Positions 10,404-22,510 of a stretch of DNA of 64,000 nt are shown in pieces (position 1 is the first letter of the stretch; each line of letters opens with the position of its first letter). The DNA comes from Kalaharituber pfeilii. Its lineage: Eukaryota > Ascomycota > Pezizomycetes > Pezizales > Pezizaceae. Made by a program: the position numbers and the translations under genes. The DNA is taken from NCBI GenBank assembly GCA_015179045.1, contig WHUZ01000109.1:123612-187611 (forward strand), given 5' to 3'. The notes beneath the pieces are model-generated. The model saw only the letters and a list, made by a program, of their open reading frames with translations. It was not told the origin of the DNA and searched no databases.

Positions 10404-11372
10404 CAATGAAGCATGATATCGTCCAACCAGGATTTTTTTATCTTATTTTATTTTTATTTTTTTTTATTTTTATCTTTATATATATATATATATATATATA
10501 TTGTGTTTATCTCAGGTCTGCATGGACTAAGTGTAGCAAGGCACGGCAATCATGAGACTGTGTACAAATTCCCCGATTTTGGTCCGTTTACCCCTTCCTT
10601 GGACCCGTCCCTTTTCTCAATGCATCTCAGGTATTTTACACTGAGATTGGACCGACTTTGGATGCTGCTGTAATCAGAGGGTTAAGCTCGATATGTCATC
10701 CCTTCCGTATGTGCTCTCAGTTGCGAACACAAAAGGAGAGCGTTCCCTCTTCTGCGTAGGTTCACATGTGCGAGGTTTGTTATCATCACCTTGAATACTA
10801 CGATGGCGATTAGTTGTATGCGGATTCCGTGATGACAAACAAACAAAGATTCAAACTTTACCTTCTAATTCGCGAAAGGGTCTTAAAGTTCAAATATTAG
10901 CTATAGGAAGAAGTCCAGGCCGTGTGCTAGTCGGTAGATTTTGCTTCCGTCATAGCCTAGAAGGACTACCAACGGGTAATGGAACAAAAAAAAAAATAAA
11001 GTTAGATTTTTTTTTAGCGATGGAATTGTTTACAACCTTAAACTGGTTTAATTAATTGCTATAATCGTACCTCCTCCCAGCACAATCAGATGATGAATTA
11101 TAGGGCTATATAACTGTATCAATTTTGTTTAGTGATACAAGCTGGTGCAAGACATAAACTGAATTACCGTCATGTTCATCTGTCGTCACATTGTCACTGT
11201 AGGGCTCAATTCAACCGCATGCATGTCTTGACTCAGCTACGCTGGCAAACTCATACTCATGACAATGTGGTAAAGTTCTCTATTTTCTTGATATATAAAC
11301 CATCTCTTTATTCCGTCATATTCGGTATCAATCAATTCATCATCTGATTTACCACAAAATTCATTTGTACAG
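10404..11372. other. Gene-free stretch
   Basis: Contains a T-rich tract and a (TA)n microsatellite at about 10477-10501. No coding exon was recognised before the orphan exon at 11373. Confidence 0.5.
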
Positions 11373-11880
11373 TGAGCGGAAAAAGTAAATTTAACGAAAT
11401 CGTTAAAAACAGCGATGATTTGACGGAGGAGAATGACGAGGCCCACGTCCTCGAGCAGCTAGGTCCCCCAATCAAGGTATGAAGCGAGCTAGATAAGGGG
11501 TAGGGGTGAAGGCGGGGCGTGGGTGGGGCATGTACGTAGTGTCTCGAGCGCTTTTGTGTAGATGCTTGCTTCCGAGAATCAAGGGCTCCGGTCCGGGGCC
11601 CTGGCATGGCGAACAGCTGCCAGTGGGGTTACGTGAATCAAAACAAAAAAAAAAGCGCACAAGCTCATTGATGGCCTCCAGGCGGTAGCTCAAGGAAGTC
11701 TCGAGGAGTTTTAAGATTTGCAAAGGGTCGTTGAAATCATACCCTCCACTTCTAAATGGTGGATCAGAGCCATGGTGTGGTGCACGCTAGCCATATTATC
11801 AGAGGGTGAGCAAACCTTCAGCACTCCCAAAGTCGCACCTTCCAAGATCACCGCGAAATCGATACCAAGATGGGTCTAGC
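11373..11880 (+). pseudogene. Two orphan exons of an unrecognised gene, split by an intron holding a tail-B insertion
   Basis: Exon-like segment 11373-11476 is bounded by an acceptor (TTTGTACAG) and a donor (GTATGA). It reads SGKSKFNEIVKNSDDLTEEN and continues to EQLGPPIK. The frame resumes after a LINE-type tail at about 11656 as AHKLIDGLQAVAQGSLEEF. An in-frame TAA follows (11712-11714), then DLQRVVEIIPSTSKWW and further open codons to about 11880. TAA in place of CAA would be a CpA-to-TpA change, as RIP produces. The acceptor of the second exon appears to have been replaced by the inserted tail. The protein family was not recognised, and no start or end is present. Coding character is inferred from composition and splice signals only. 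Confidence 0.45.
11552..11654 (+). mobile_element. Tail-B micro-insertion in an intron-like region
   Basis: About 103 bp with CATGGCGAACAGCTGCCAGT and A-rich end. The flanking duplication is only AGCGC (11547-11551, 11655-11659), so the left boundary is tentative. Confidence 0.65.
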
Positions 11881-12942
11881 ATTCGCATTCATGGGTATCG
11901 ACTAGCGCATAAGGGGTATGGTTAGCGCGTACTTATCCCGATCAAAGCCGAGATGAGGTATATTGTTGACGCTACTATTCGTTCAGAGATTTCAATTCTT
12001 CAGTTGACTTCCTCTTACTGCAACGATGATTTGCAGAGTTCTCAGGCAAGGTCAGCATTCTGCTGATATCGTAGCAATTTGAATGGTTCTGATGAAGTAT
12101 TCGGAGAGCCTCAGGGGACAATACAGACTTAGCAGAATCTCTAACCTCATCACATGCTGCTTAGCAGCGAGGTACTCAACGAGCTAATGATTTGCATCTA
12201 TGAAGGATCATTAGCCTATACTCCTCACAGTGCAGTCCTTGAGGTCTTGAAACCTGTTATGAGAGTTAGTAAATTAGAAACTCATGACCATCGATCCATA
12301 AAGTTGCGGATGGAAAATGCTGCTCTGAATCCAGCACTTTGGTTAACATAGGTTGGTTGTACAAGTAGCGTTTTCTACAAAAACATTGCCCAATCTTTAT
12401 ATTGTCTGCTACTGACCGTGCGTAGCTGGTTCGTCCGTACAGTAGTAGAATTCTCATTTTCTCACTTGGCAAAGTAAGCTTCAGAAAAGTTGCTCGCGGC
12501 TGTTGGGAATATTTTACTTATGCAGGCGCATTTGATATATTCGATACTTGATTTTAGAGGAATTGGCCTCAGGAAAGCAATGATAGAAATATTCTTAGTC
12601 TTCTGCTAAATCAGTATGCGACGGAAATTGACGGAATTGTTTGCAAATTGCGGTTTTTGTGATAGATAGGAGCGGGAGATGGACAGAGACTCCGATGCTT
12701 AAATCACGGTCTTTTGCTAACGCCATTGCGTCTCCAGCTTTGAAGGCCCACTATAACAGAAGATTCTTGATTTTTGGGAGGAATACAGAAAAAGTGAATG
12801 AAATACATTAGATTGTTTGTATGTTTAGCGAAATAGTCTAGTACGACAGTGGAGAGCAAAACGTACCTTTTCCTCCCATTCCTACGTTGGTCCCATCCTT
12901 TGTAAGTGTCAACGTAGTATGGTTACAATGGCCCATGAGGTG
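11881..12942. other. Gene-free stretch
   Basis: Short open frames exist (for example 12154-12351) but show no motif, splice context or codon regularity that supports a gene. Confidence 0.5.
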
Positions 12943-12951
12943 TGCAGACCA

Positions 12952-13089
12952 ATTTTTTTTTTCCTTCTATATATCATGTAACCAATGCATGTAGCTGTTC
13001 GCCATGCTAATTTTTTTTTTTTTTTTTATATACCATCATTACTCGCATACCGCCCTGCGGGCTATGGTGAGGATTCGCCATGGCAGAGA
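12952..13089 (-). mobile_element. Tail-B micro-insertion, itself interrupted
   Basis: Poly(T) at 12953-12962, then a divergent type-B tail (GTAGCTGTTCGCCATG). It is flanked by TGCAGACCA at 12943-12951 and 13090-13098. The tail is split by the tail-A insertion at 13007-13073. Confidence 0.88.
13007..13073 (-). mobile_element. Tail-A micro-insertion nested in a tail-B insertion
   Basis: Poly(T), then the tail-A signature (CATTACTCGCATACCGCCCT). It is flanked by TTCGCCATG at 12998-13006 and 13074-13082, which is the interior of the host tail B. Confidence 0.9.
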
Positions 13090-13198
13090 TGCAGACCATA
13101 TTTTGATTTAAAGTCACTGAAAGAAAATGATAAAAGTTTGATGAATCGGGATGGAAGTAGGTCCATCACCAGGGTAATATTCACACTCAGGTACGTAT

Positions 13199-13258
13199 CG
13201 CCATAGCCTTCGAGGCGGCATGCGATTAATGAAATAAAAAAAAAAAAAAAAAAAAAAA
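13199..13258 (+). mobile_element. 60-bp tail-A micro-insertion
   Basis: Begins CGCCATAGCCTTCGAGGCGG and ends in A25. It is flanked by an exact 16-bp duplication ACACTCAGGTACGTAT (13183-13198, 13259-13274), the longest in the window. Confidence 0.97.
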
Positions 13259-13274
13259 ACACTCAGGTACGTAT

Positions 13275-16200
13275 AACCTGCATTTGTAGTTATGAGGTTG
13301 CTCGTGCCCAGCTGATTGTTTTTCGGCTTCGCTTAGGCTCATTTGAGACGCCTACGAGAACAAAGCCTACGTATATGTTTCTTGCGACATCATCGCAAAA
13401 AAAACACTCGCATCCATGCAATGTAAAGAATTTCACTACTTTCTCATTCAATACATATATAAAGCAGAGTGATATATAGTGGGCAATAGTGTAAACGCCT
13501 TCGACTGATGTGAGGCATCAGTGAGCTTGCCATTGGATACTACTGTATTGTACAATATTTTGGAGGGTAAGTTGAAAAACATGACTTACATGGAGCACTC
13601 AGGAAGTAGTGGCGGTAAGTTGAAAAGCATGGGAAATTTATCGCGGAGCAGGGAGGCTCACGGCTGGCTGGATAGTATGAGTTGAATTGAAGAGCAGGGG
13701 CCTGGTTACAAGACAAGAGCCGAGAGGTTGAGAACAAGCTCCCCGTACGTTGGATAGGAGTTACGCAACGGACAGATAGTTGAGGGTAAGTAGAACCACG
13801 CTTAATACATCGACCTCCGTTATAGTATTCAATTTCCATAAACTACTCGATCATTAGTGTCGTTGATTGTCATATCTGTGTTTATCACAATAAACTCAAT
13901 ACATATTACTCATATGTCACCTTCCCCTCATTCTTCCATTCTGGGAGCCACTTCTCTGACCAGCATGGGGACAGATGAGAATGTTGATGATGATGCATTA
14001 GGCTTTTTCTTCTTTTTCGCGGCCCCCAAACTCCCGCCCGGATCCGCTATCCTTTGCAGTGTTATTTCCTTAATTTCCCATGTATTTAGCCTCCCCATAG
14101 CCCACAGGGCAGCATGCGAGTAATGATATGAAAAAAAAAAACCTTCGTCCAGCATGCGGAGGTGTCAGGATATGCGGCCAATGAGGTCCTCCTTGCCAAG
14201 CCACTGACTAACGGATAGTCTCCATCCAAGCATGGAATACCAACATTCCCTCTTTTCTACAAGCTCTTAGGATCCAAGATGCATTTTAGTGTTCGTGTAG
14301 GGTTCTTCGAGGTCACATTCTTAATAATCTCTCGTTCCTCGAGCAAAGAGGCTCATGCTCGTTGTTTGGGAGTTTCCTTTTGTTGAGTGCCATTGGTTAG
14401 GCATAATCCTTCATCGATGTGAACATCAGCTAACCTAAGACCATCGTGCCCTGGAGGAGAATTTTGCTCATGCATGCTCGCCTAGGAAAACCACTTGCCT
14501 AGCTACTGCCGTTGGCAGATATACTATCTCAAGTCGATGGATATCTTGGCCTTCTTCTTAGATAACCCTTTATTTCAACTTGGCTCACTCTAAGTTTATT
14601 TCTCCGCTTTTATCTCTGTTGCCCTTGAGTCTGGGTCACTATCTACTCCAGCTTGAGCACTATTCCATATATTAACACAATCCACATTGTTCAAATGCTT
14701 TGCACGGTTTATAGAACCCTCCTTCCTCTTTCACGCTGTCTCTAATTTTCCTCTACCTCCGGACAACCATTACATTCCTAAGTCCACCTTATTTGCGTAA
14801 ATATTTGGCTCTCTCCCACTGCTGGGAATACGGCTTAGATGTTGCAGAACTCCTAACTTTGAGACTTTTGTGGACAGGCTTCCGTTCACAGCCAGCTGGA
14901 CGGGTAATAGACGCGCTTGGATAGATGCAAATGTTCCCACTATTCTGGCCACACCTGACGTAGCAGCGTCATGCAAGAAGATCGATGATCGATGCAGTAG
15001 GACAAACGACGAATATTAGGACTCAGAGCAGAGGTGTTCAAAGGCAGCAGTGATATCGAGGTAGGGAAGGCTCAGATTATGGTAGAGAGGCAAAGTATTT
15101 TGTGACGGAGAGAGAGGGGGTACAACAGTATGGTACAAAGTATGGATACACAACTTTAAACCATTGCTTAAGTAATACATCTGCCAAGACCCTAAGCACG
15201 TACTAGTAGCGACTCCTGGTTCGAGGCTAGAGAGAGGGAGCAGTGTGTTGATGGAGTTTAGCTTATGTAATTGCTTACAGGCACCGGGACGCCACTACTT
15301 GAGGTCACATGATGTAAGGGCCACGCATTCACGTGCGCCGAGATGACCCCGATAATGACCCCGATAAATTCCACTATCCCAGGATTCAAACCTTTCACGG
15401 CTCCGAGACCTTTCCAGCAGAAGTGTTCCCGATCTGACTCCGACCTCCAATAGACTATTTCCAAGAGCCAGATGTTGCCTCGCTATTTAACAAGCGATAA
15501 AACCTAAATGACCTGCGGGAATGGAGGGACCGACGAGAGTAGTCGCAAAATACTCACTCTGAACTTTAGTTCTATATGTAATTATCCTCATTGAGACATG
15601 ATTAGGGAATTGCAAACTGATTCGAGTTTCAAAGCTGAATAAGGCAACCAAAACTTCAATACAGCACTCTGTCTCTCCTTCCATAGCAGAGAGGGTGGCA
15701 CGATAAATTTAAAAAAAAAAAAAAAAAAAAAAATTAGCACTCGGTCCAATGCATGTCACAGTTCGATTGGCATGAGACAGGAGATCTTGGTTCATAGAAA
15801 GCTCCCCCGGCTCAGCTTGAGAAATTCAAGAAGCAATTGAGCGGCGCCACCCTCAAAAAGCGGGGGCAAAAAGTGCACGGACACTCGAATTCATGCCGGC
15901 CTAGCGTAACAGTGCAAACATTATAACAGGCCGGAAAAGTTCTAGATGGCCAACCAGATTGTATGAACCTTCTCAAGGCGAAAGCGATCCTGGGAAAGGT
16001 TGCAACTTGGCGAGTGGAAGCATGCAGCATCGAGTTGTGAGGTCTTGGTTGGTGATTATCTTTACAACACAGCAGGGGATCAGAAGATTCTGGATCTGCA
16101 TGCGCGTGAACGGCGCCAAATTTAGGGTCTCTTGCTGTTTGTTCGAAAGACAGTGCCTTCAGCTTAAAACCGAAATGACATCATCCACGTCGGGGCAATC

Positions 16201-18240
16201 TGGATGTCTCCGCAACGTCACCGTCTCGCCCTCTAGTTGTTCGCCATATTCATCAAAATTGCTTACAAAACAACGAGGACACGATCATGCGCATTACTAT
16301 GGCATGAGTGCATAATGGCTTTTCATTACCATATACAGATAGAATGGGATAATGCGTCGCTACTTGGCAAGTTTAAGCGTTTTCCTGCATCGTAATGGTA
16401 TGTAAAGTGTACTATTAACTCATTCCCATCTGCAGTAATGAATACTGAATAGAGAATTCAGGCGCTGCCGGAAATATATTGACAGATATTCCTGCATCAA
16501 CAAGATATGGTCCGATCATGGCTGGTGTTGTGCATTCATAATACGGCTACCAATGCTAGTCTGATTACACAAACTGCCTTCAGTTTTGCAGGGCTCTACG
16601 CCTCTTCCATGCATAATCTCCGACTGGTCCGTAGCTCTTTTGTGCACCGTCGGGCGTCCTGTGGAATGTAACATTGCTTTTTTGCTGGTGGACCAATGGT
16701 CAAAAGAGTACCAACTCAACAAATCTGTATCCTCTTTGTCCCTGGTTTTCAAAGGTCACTGAAACTTACCGAAGATTGTTAGAAGTGTTTCTGTGGCGTT
16801 CTACTCAATTGGAAACTGAGCGAACTCACGTCTCTTGCGCTAACCTGTGGACAGTATCTGGACTTAATATAATTGTGCCCCACTGAGCGCGCTGCAGTGG
16901 CGCATGGTGGCCTGGTGATCACGAATCCATGCGCTATTGCTGCTCTTGGTAGGAAAACAGTAACATTGGACTACGAAACTGTCGACAACTCACACATATT
17001 CCTTTTCACCTCAATTTTTCCGTGTTCTGGGGGTCACTTGACCTATTCATGTCAATCCGCACCTCCTGTTGGCCTAATCTCGTTACTGAAGCAGGCATCG
17101 ATATTCGGAAACCTCCTATGCTGTATGATCGACGTCCACCACGCATACGGCATTTTATGAATGGATTATCAAATAGCCGTCCTGCACGGATTTTTGGTGG
17201 AAGCCTTTCAGAGCTTTGATTTTCGCTCAATGCTCCCCATCACTCACCTTACGTTGATTGCTCGTAGATGCGGCAGTCAACTAGCCAATGTACGGACTAT
17301 AGAGCGGCTTAAAATTCGAAATAGCAGCTATTCGATAGCGTCCATTAACAAAATAATCCCATCATTCGTTGCAAAAGGGTGGATAATTCTGTGTTCCCTA
17401 AATTTTCTCAACGTACTACATCAATTGGTCGATACATGGAACCCAGAACCCCGGATGGACAAGGATTAGGGGCGGCTGCAGTTACTATTAGCTGCAAAGG
17501 AACCAGCAGTTTCGTAAGTGCGCTAGGTCCAAAATTCTCACCCCCGCCAAAGGAAACAAGCGCGATAGGCAGGTCACTACAAATCGAGTTTCCTTTGCTG
17601 CGCCTGCCAAGTGTGCAGAACTAACACCGCGACCAATCAATTCCATCATTTGCTTTCCGTAGACGGAAAAAGTTCATAAAGGAGGAGCTGAAGTCGTCGG
17701 TGAGATTTGTTCTACAGAACTGTTCACTGGAGCATTCAAGATCATAAAACCGGAATAGAAGGTGCCACTCACAGCCTCAACCAATGTCCAGATGAGCTAC
17801 CTAGGGCATCACAAACACTCTCCCGCGTCTCGGCTTCAATGGGCATTTGAGCACGCGCCTATCGCGTCTGAGCGCAACCTCAGGATTATTTATCCCCAGT
17901 CCCCCCCGGTTCCAGTTCCAGTCCTCTGGATGCTGAGTAAGTCCCTTGCGTGCAGATTTATCTAAATTGTCGTTCTTTGTCATCCATTTGCCTTACTCAC
18001 ATTTATGTCGCAATCCTCAGTGTATCCCGGTACAAAGCCTGCATACTTGACAGCTGTACTTAAAAACGGCTCAAGGAAAAAAACTGCTCAGTGAGTTGCA
18101 TTTAAATTCATGCAGATCCGTTGACAACACCGACCCACCGGACTAAACCCGATTTGCTCACACGTGCGAAATCCACCAGCAGGCTAGGACTTTTCGTGAC
18201 TCCTGCTGAATCATTGCACCTTTGGTTTTCGCCAATTTCC
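13275..18240. other. Long gene-free stretch
   Basis: Nothing beyond one LINE 3' end (about 14060-14141), a direct repeat GGTAAGTTGAAAARCATG at 13566-13583 and 13614-13631, and a 22-base poly(A) at 15711-15732 without a recognisable tail. The scattered short frames have no recognisable product. Confidence 0.5.
14060..14141 (+). mobile_element. LINE 3' UTR and tail-A fragment
   Basis: Pyrimidine-rich 3' UTR-like sequence (TTTCCTTAATTTCCCATGTA) leads into CCATAGCCCACAGGGCAGCA and poly(A) 14131-14141. The 5' limit and the duplication are unclear. Confidence 0.7.
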
Positions 18241-18882
18241 ATGCCACAACTTACATCACCTCCACCACCTGTAATTGACGATGCCAATCTTTCGACAGGA
18301 ACGCTGGTTGCCTATATGAGGCATTTCCCAAATATGACTGCCTTCGCCGTTCGCACGAAGAGGTACCTTGACGGCGTACAGCAACTCGAAAGAGAATATG
18401 GGTCGGCCGAGGCAATACCGGAGGAAAAGCTGAGACAATGGGGGGTGACTGTGAGGAAAAGTTTGAGCTCTAGGTTCTCTTCCTGGCGAAGGAGAAGATA
18501 CGAGGGCAGAAAAGAGTACACTAGTCGAAAATCGAGGGCAAGGTCGAGAGAGACAAGTGTTGAGCGGGTAGAGGGCGCCGAGGGAGAAACAGACGCAGCA
18601 GCGAGCGACATGGAAATAGAAACTGAGAGCACTGAGCAATTTGATAGCGAGTCAGCGAAGAGTGTGGCTGAAAGTGATCAGGCCGTTCGAAAACCATATC
18701 TTCCTAATCCGCAAAGTGTTATCGATCCGGACTTCAACATGGCATTTCTAAGCTCCACGGCAACGTCAGAGCCAAATAAAGCTGCTCCCGCGCACCTATC
18801 ACGAACCGAAAGCTTAAGCTCGAAGACCTCCGCATCTAGTCAGGAAGTTCATCGGTCAGATATATACGACCTACTGAATTGA
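18241..18882 (+). CDS. Hypothetical Ser/Arg-rich protein
   Basis: An open frame of 213 codons from the ATG at 18241 to TGA 18880-18882. The frame is open back to 18121 without an earlier ATG; an acceptor-like TGCAG at about 18115 leaves room for an upstream exon. The N-terminal part (residues about 1-68) has a Pro-rich start (SPPPPVIDD) and a hydrophobic/basic segment GTLVAYMRHFPNM..FAVRTKRYLDG that could be a small helical domain. Residues about 76-105 are a strongly basic RRRR/SRKSRARSR stretch that could serve as a nuclear-localisation signal. The C-terminal half is Ser- and acid-rich and likely disordered. No family was recognised. It is kept because of its length and coherent composition in otherwise non-coding DNA; a gene without homologues or a chance frame remain possible. 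Confidence 0.5.
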   Translation: MPQLTSPPPPVIDDANLSTGTLVAYMRHFPNMTAFAVRTKRYLDGVQQLEREYGSAEAIPEEKLRQWGVTVRKSLSSRFSSWRRRRYEGRKEYTSRKSRARSRETSVERVEGAEGETDAAASDMEIETESTEQFDSESAKSVAESDQAVRKPYLPNPQSVIDPDFNMAFLSSTATSEPNKAAPAHLSRTESLSSKTSASSQEVHRSDIYDLLN

Positions 18883-21048
18883 GGATTCTTGGCATCAAGA
18901 GGACTTCCAATATCTCATGAGGATGGAAAACAGGCACTACAGGATACTCAAACCAGGGAGCAGTTTCTTTATCACAGGGTCGAGTTTGGCTATTTCATCT
19001 CTCTCTACATCATACTTCTGGAGTTCTATTGGTTTCTATTGCTGGAGAATTTTCACAGCTACATACGTGCTATAGATTAATGAGTTGGCGCTCATGGGTC
19101 AGGTTTAATGTGTAGATACCTGGAATAACGCGTTTTCAAAATTATATCACGACATGGCAACCGGGCAATTACTTCTCACATATCTGATTAGGGTGATTGG
19201 CCTTCAAAGCACGTTCCTCTGACGTACTAATTCAATCTTACTCCTCAAGGCGGGGTCAGAATGTCAGCGACGACTTTTACGCCCGATCAGTCCCCCTTCC
19301 GACTATCATTAGTCCAGTTCCCCTAGTCTTTGCATCGCTCGCTATGGCTGTTTTTACGTCACCGATGCAGCCTAATTCCTCCACAGCTTTCAGTTATTCA
19401 CCGGTCATTGATATCTACGAAATTAAACGAGGCAACATGTCCGGAAACCGGTGAATGTTAGCTCACTCGCATCAACCGTAACAGAAAAGGTCAATATTGA
19501 TATTCCCCGTCACCGCTTCTCCATGCACCTACTATATTTCGCGACTTATTACTAATGCATTGGTGGAAGCTTTATTGGGAGTGAAAAGGCATTTTCGGCG
19601 CTCTTCTTGCCTATTTTGGTTGCATTGATGATTTATAGCTTCACAATTGTAACCCTGGGTCGATACTTGTGTCAAATAGGTATGTGAATATTAGCCCCGC
19701 TGATCTTTTTCTTTCTTTCCTTTTTCCTTTTTTTTTTTTTCTCCCTAGCTCGTATGCAGCCCTGCTGGACTATGACGAGGCAGCATGGCTAATGTGCGTG
19801 AAAGAAACACCACATACACAAACCCCCGCATCATGACCCCTGCTCTTCACCGCAGGGTCTCGGCTACCGCTTCCACCTCCTTAATTCTATCAATCACCCC
19901 CTCTTTCAGCGTGGGTGACATTTCTGGTCTCCACATACTGGGGTGCTGGATTCCCGCCACCCCCGCCATTCTCCATTCCCGTTTTAACATCTACAAGGAC
20001 AAGCATCGAGATATTGTCGATGACTGTTGGCCCTAATTTGCCTGTGAATTGGAGAAAACGTTTTTTTATGGTTGCTGTAGAGATTATTCCATTCTCGTGT
20101 GATACAGTCAAGGACTCTTACCTTGTTCCTCATAGGCGGTCAGGTTATAAAGGTGGGTAATCGCCTAGCTGAACTAAACGATTTCCCCACTGCTGATCAT
20201 TGATCCATGGTTTCTGCTCAGATGTCGCCTGCAACTGCATTGAGAGCCAAGCCAGAGTAGTCCACTCTATTTCCGGTGAATATGGGCCCTTGGCATCTCC
20301 GATTGCGAATGCTTATTCGATCATGCACATCGGTAATTGAAGTGGAAAAGTGGCACACAGTAATTCTGCCTGCAAAACACGAAGATCAGCCTGATATTAA
20401 CATCACCGCCTTCGGCCATCAGGTTGCGACCCTGTATTGGGTCGTGTGAAATATCAATTTTGAATCCCCACCCCAACGACCTGTCGATATTGTTGACCTT
20501 GTCACTCTCCATGCAAGTGCTTTCAATAGAGTACTATTTGCACGCTTGCACCGTTCCATTTCTTACTCCAGCGCTCTAAATTATCCGCCTGACCAATCAA
20601 GCGATGGACAGCAGCTCCACATATACTCGCGGATGCGGAAGTGCAGGGGTAAACGAGACCACAATCAATACCATCGATTCTCGTTGAATCGGCACCACCC
20701 AAATCTCCTCTTATACATGAAGTCACCGCCCTGCCCTTGCAGGTGCTTTTAGTTCGAATACCTTGATCGCACTAAGCTGAACCTGGTCATAAATGTCCTG
20801 CCTGAGACATTACCCCCGCAGAATGGGTCACGGCACGGTCCGCCTTATCTAGTGGCTAGAAACGACGTGTGAAACCTTTCAGGGGTGATGCAAGCTTGCA
20901 GAATCGCGAGGGAGGATTGGGTATTTTATTCCGCAGCTAACGGGCTCGACTTGACTTTAATTCTCAACTAGACGACAATTCATCCCAAAACTTCACTTAC
21001 AGATTATTACTCCTCTAAAGCGAATTTGAATTATTCAATTCAGTAAAA
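18883..21048. other. Gene-free stretch
   Basis: Only a divergent tail-A fragment near 19729-19782 was recognised. No supported gene. Confidence 0.5.
19729..19782 (-). mobile_element. Divergent tail-A fragment
   Basis: Poly(T) at 19729-19740 followed by GCTCGTATGCAGCCCTGCTG and CTATGACGAGG, a mutated tail A. No duplication was recognised. Confidence 0.55.
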
Positions 21049-22510
21049 TGACAATCCCCGACGCAGAGGCGTCCGCGCAAATACCCGTGACACCTCCCGA
21101 CACAGAGGCGTCCCCACAAATATCGTGGCGCATCCGACCCAGCGCCGTCCACGTAGCTACCCGCGGAGTCAACTGGATATATCGAGGCCGGTGATGTAAG
21201 CGATCCTTCTCGGTGTTCTTCAGCACGTCATTGCAGATCCCTCCTCATTGACGTCTACAATTTTATCACTACCAATAAGAAAATGGTGAGCTCTGCAGTG
21301 AGCTTTGTCTTGCGGGTGCATGGTCGCTGAATATGATATATCTAGGGCGGGGATACCATGCTTACAAACAGGGGCAATATTTCCTACCGAATGACAAAAT
21401 GTGTTATTTTTCGTTTACGCAATCCAGAGACTTCCAATAATAAATGCGTGTTTAGGCAGAGCAAGATCGGTGAGATCCTCTTTTATACTGATGGACAAAA
21501 CAACGGGAACATGAGCATTCCGGAAATGTGAACAGATTGGATATTATGCACCATATCTACCTCGATGCTAAATGATGAGCTACATATAGCACCGTTCGAA
21601 AAGCCACCACGGATTTTGGATGTCGGAACAGGCACCGGAATTTGGGCGATTGATAATGCGGAGTAAATACTCATATTTGTTTTCTTTAGTGTCATCACTA
21701 ATACCTCGCTTAGTACCTATCCGTCTGCGGAAATTGTTGGGATAGACTTGAGTCCCAAATTGTTATCGTCAGACAAGGACAACTATATCCGATAGGGATC
21801 TACTTACCCAATGTGGACGGATAGGGCACCACCAAAATGTCGCTTTGAGATTGATGACACAGAGCAAACATGGACATATCCGAAGGTAACTTCTACCGAT
21901 CTCCGATCCTCGCTGTCAGTGCCTGCTTTGCCTTGCTCTTTCGTAGGCAAATCTCCGAACTGCTGGTACCTGTACGGTGATAGTTCAATCAACATAACCC
22001 CCAGGACCACTTCGACTTTATCCACTCCAGGAACCTCACTATGTCGATCATCAATTGGCCACGCTATCCGCACCATCTACAAACACCTCAAACCTGGCGG
22101 CTGGGTGGAATTCGTGGAACACGACATTTTCCCGTGCTGCGGCGACGGAGCTTACACTGAAGAGACGGCATCATACAAGTATGTAACCACGGTTGCCACC
22201 TCACTGCAAGAAGTCGGCAATTGTGTCACGGTGGCAGAGAGCCTCAAGTCTTGGGCGGAGGAAGCGAGATTAATCAACGTGAAAGAGGTGAAAAGGAAGA
22301 TGCCGAACTCGCAGTGGCCGAAGGATCCGAAGATGAAGGAATTGGGAAAGTGGATTTTGATGCTGATGGACACTGGGACTGGAGGCGTGCGCGTTGGCCA
22401 CAATGTCGAGAGCCCCAAATAAGAAGTAGAGAGAGCAAATTTGAGAGTTGGTGAACGGGGTGAAGAGGGATCAGAGGAGTAGAGAGGTACATTTGTATCA
22501 ATATCAGTAA
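21049..22510 (+). pseudogene. LaeA-like SAM-dependent methyltransferase pseudogene
   Basis: Order of family blocks: an N-terminus MTIPDAEASAQ.. at 21049 with an internal ~39-bp duplication (DAEAS..DTEAS); GRGYHAYKQGQYFLPND at about 21346-21396; NRLDIMHHIYLD near 21530-21566; LNDELHIAPF, then the SAM-binding motif RILDVGTGTGIWAID at 21601-21660; intron 21663-21713 (GTAAAT, CTAAT branch, TTAG); YPSAEIVGIDLSP; PPKCRFEIDD; intron 21886-22005; HFDFIHSRNLTMSI; TIYKHLKPGGWVEFVEHD; and a C-terminal ELVNGVKRDQ..HLYQYQ to TAA at 22510. Breaks: a frameshift near 21568, an in-frame TAG at 21793-21795, a frameshift near 22062 and another before the C-terminus. Family members methylate unknown substrates, and LaeA itself regulates secondary metabolism. 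The family call is firm; loss of function is inferred from the breaks. Confidence 0.85.

Noticed and set aside
15711..15732. Poly(A) of about 22 bases that could mark another LINE tail.
   Set aside because: The preceding sequence does not match tails A, B or C, and no flanking duplication was found.
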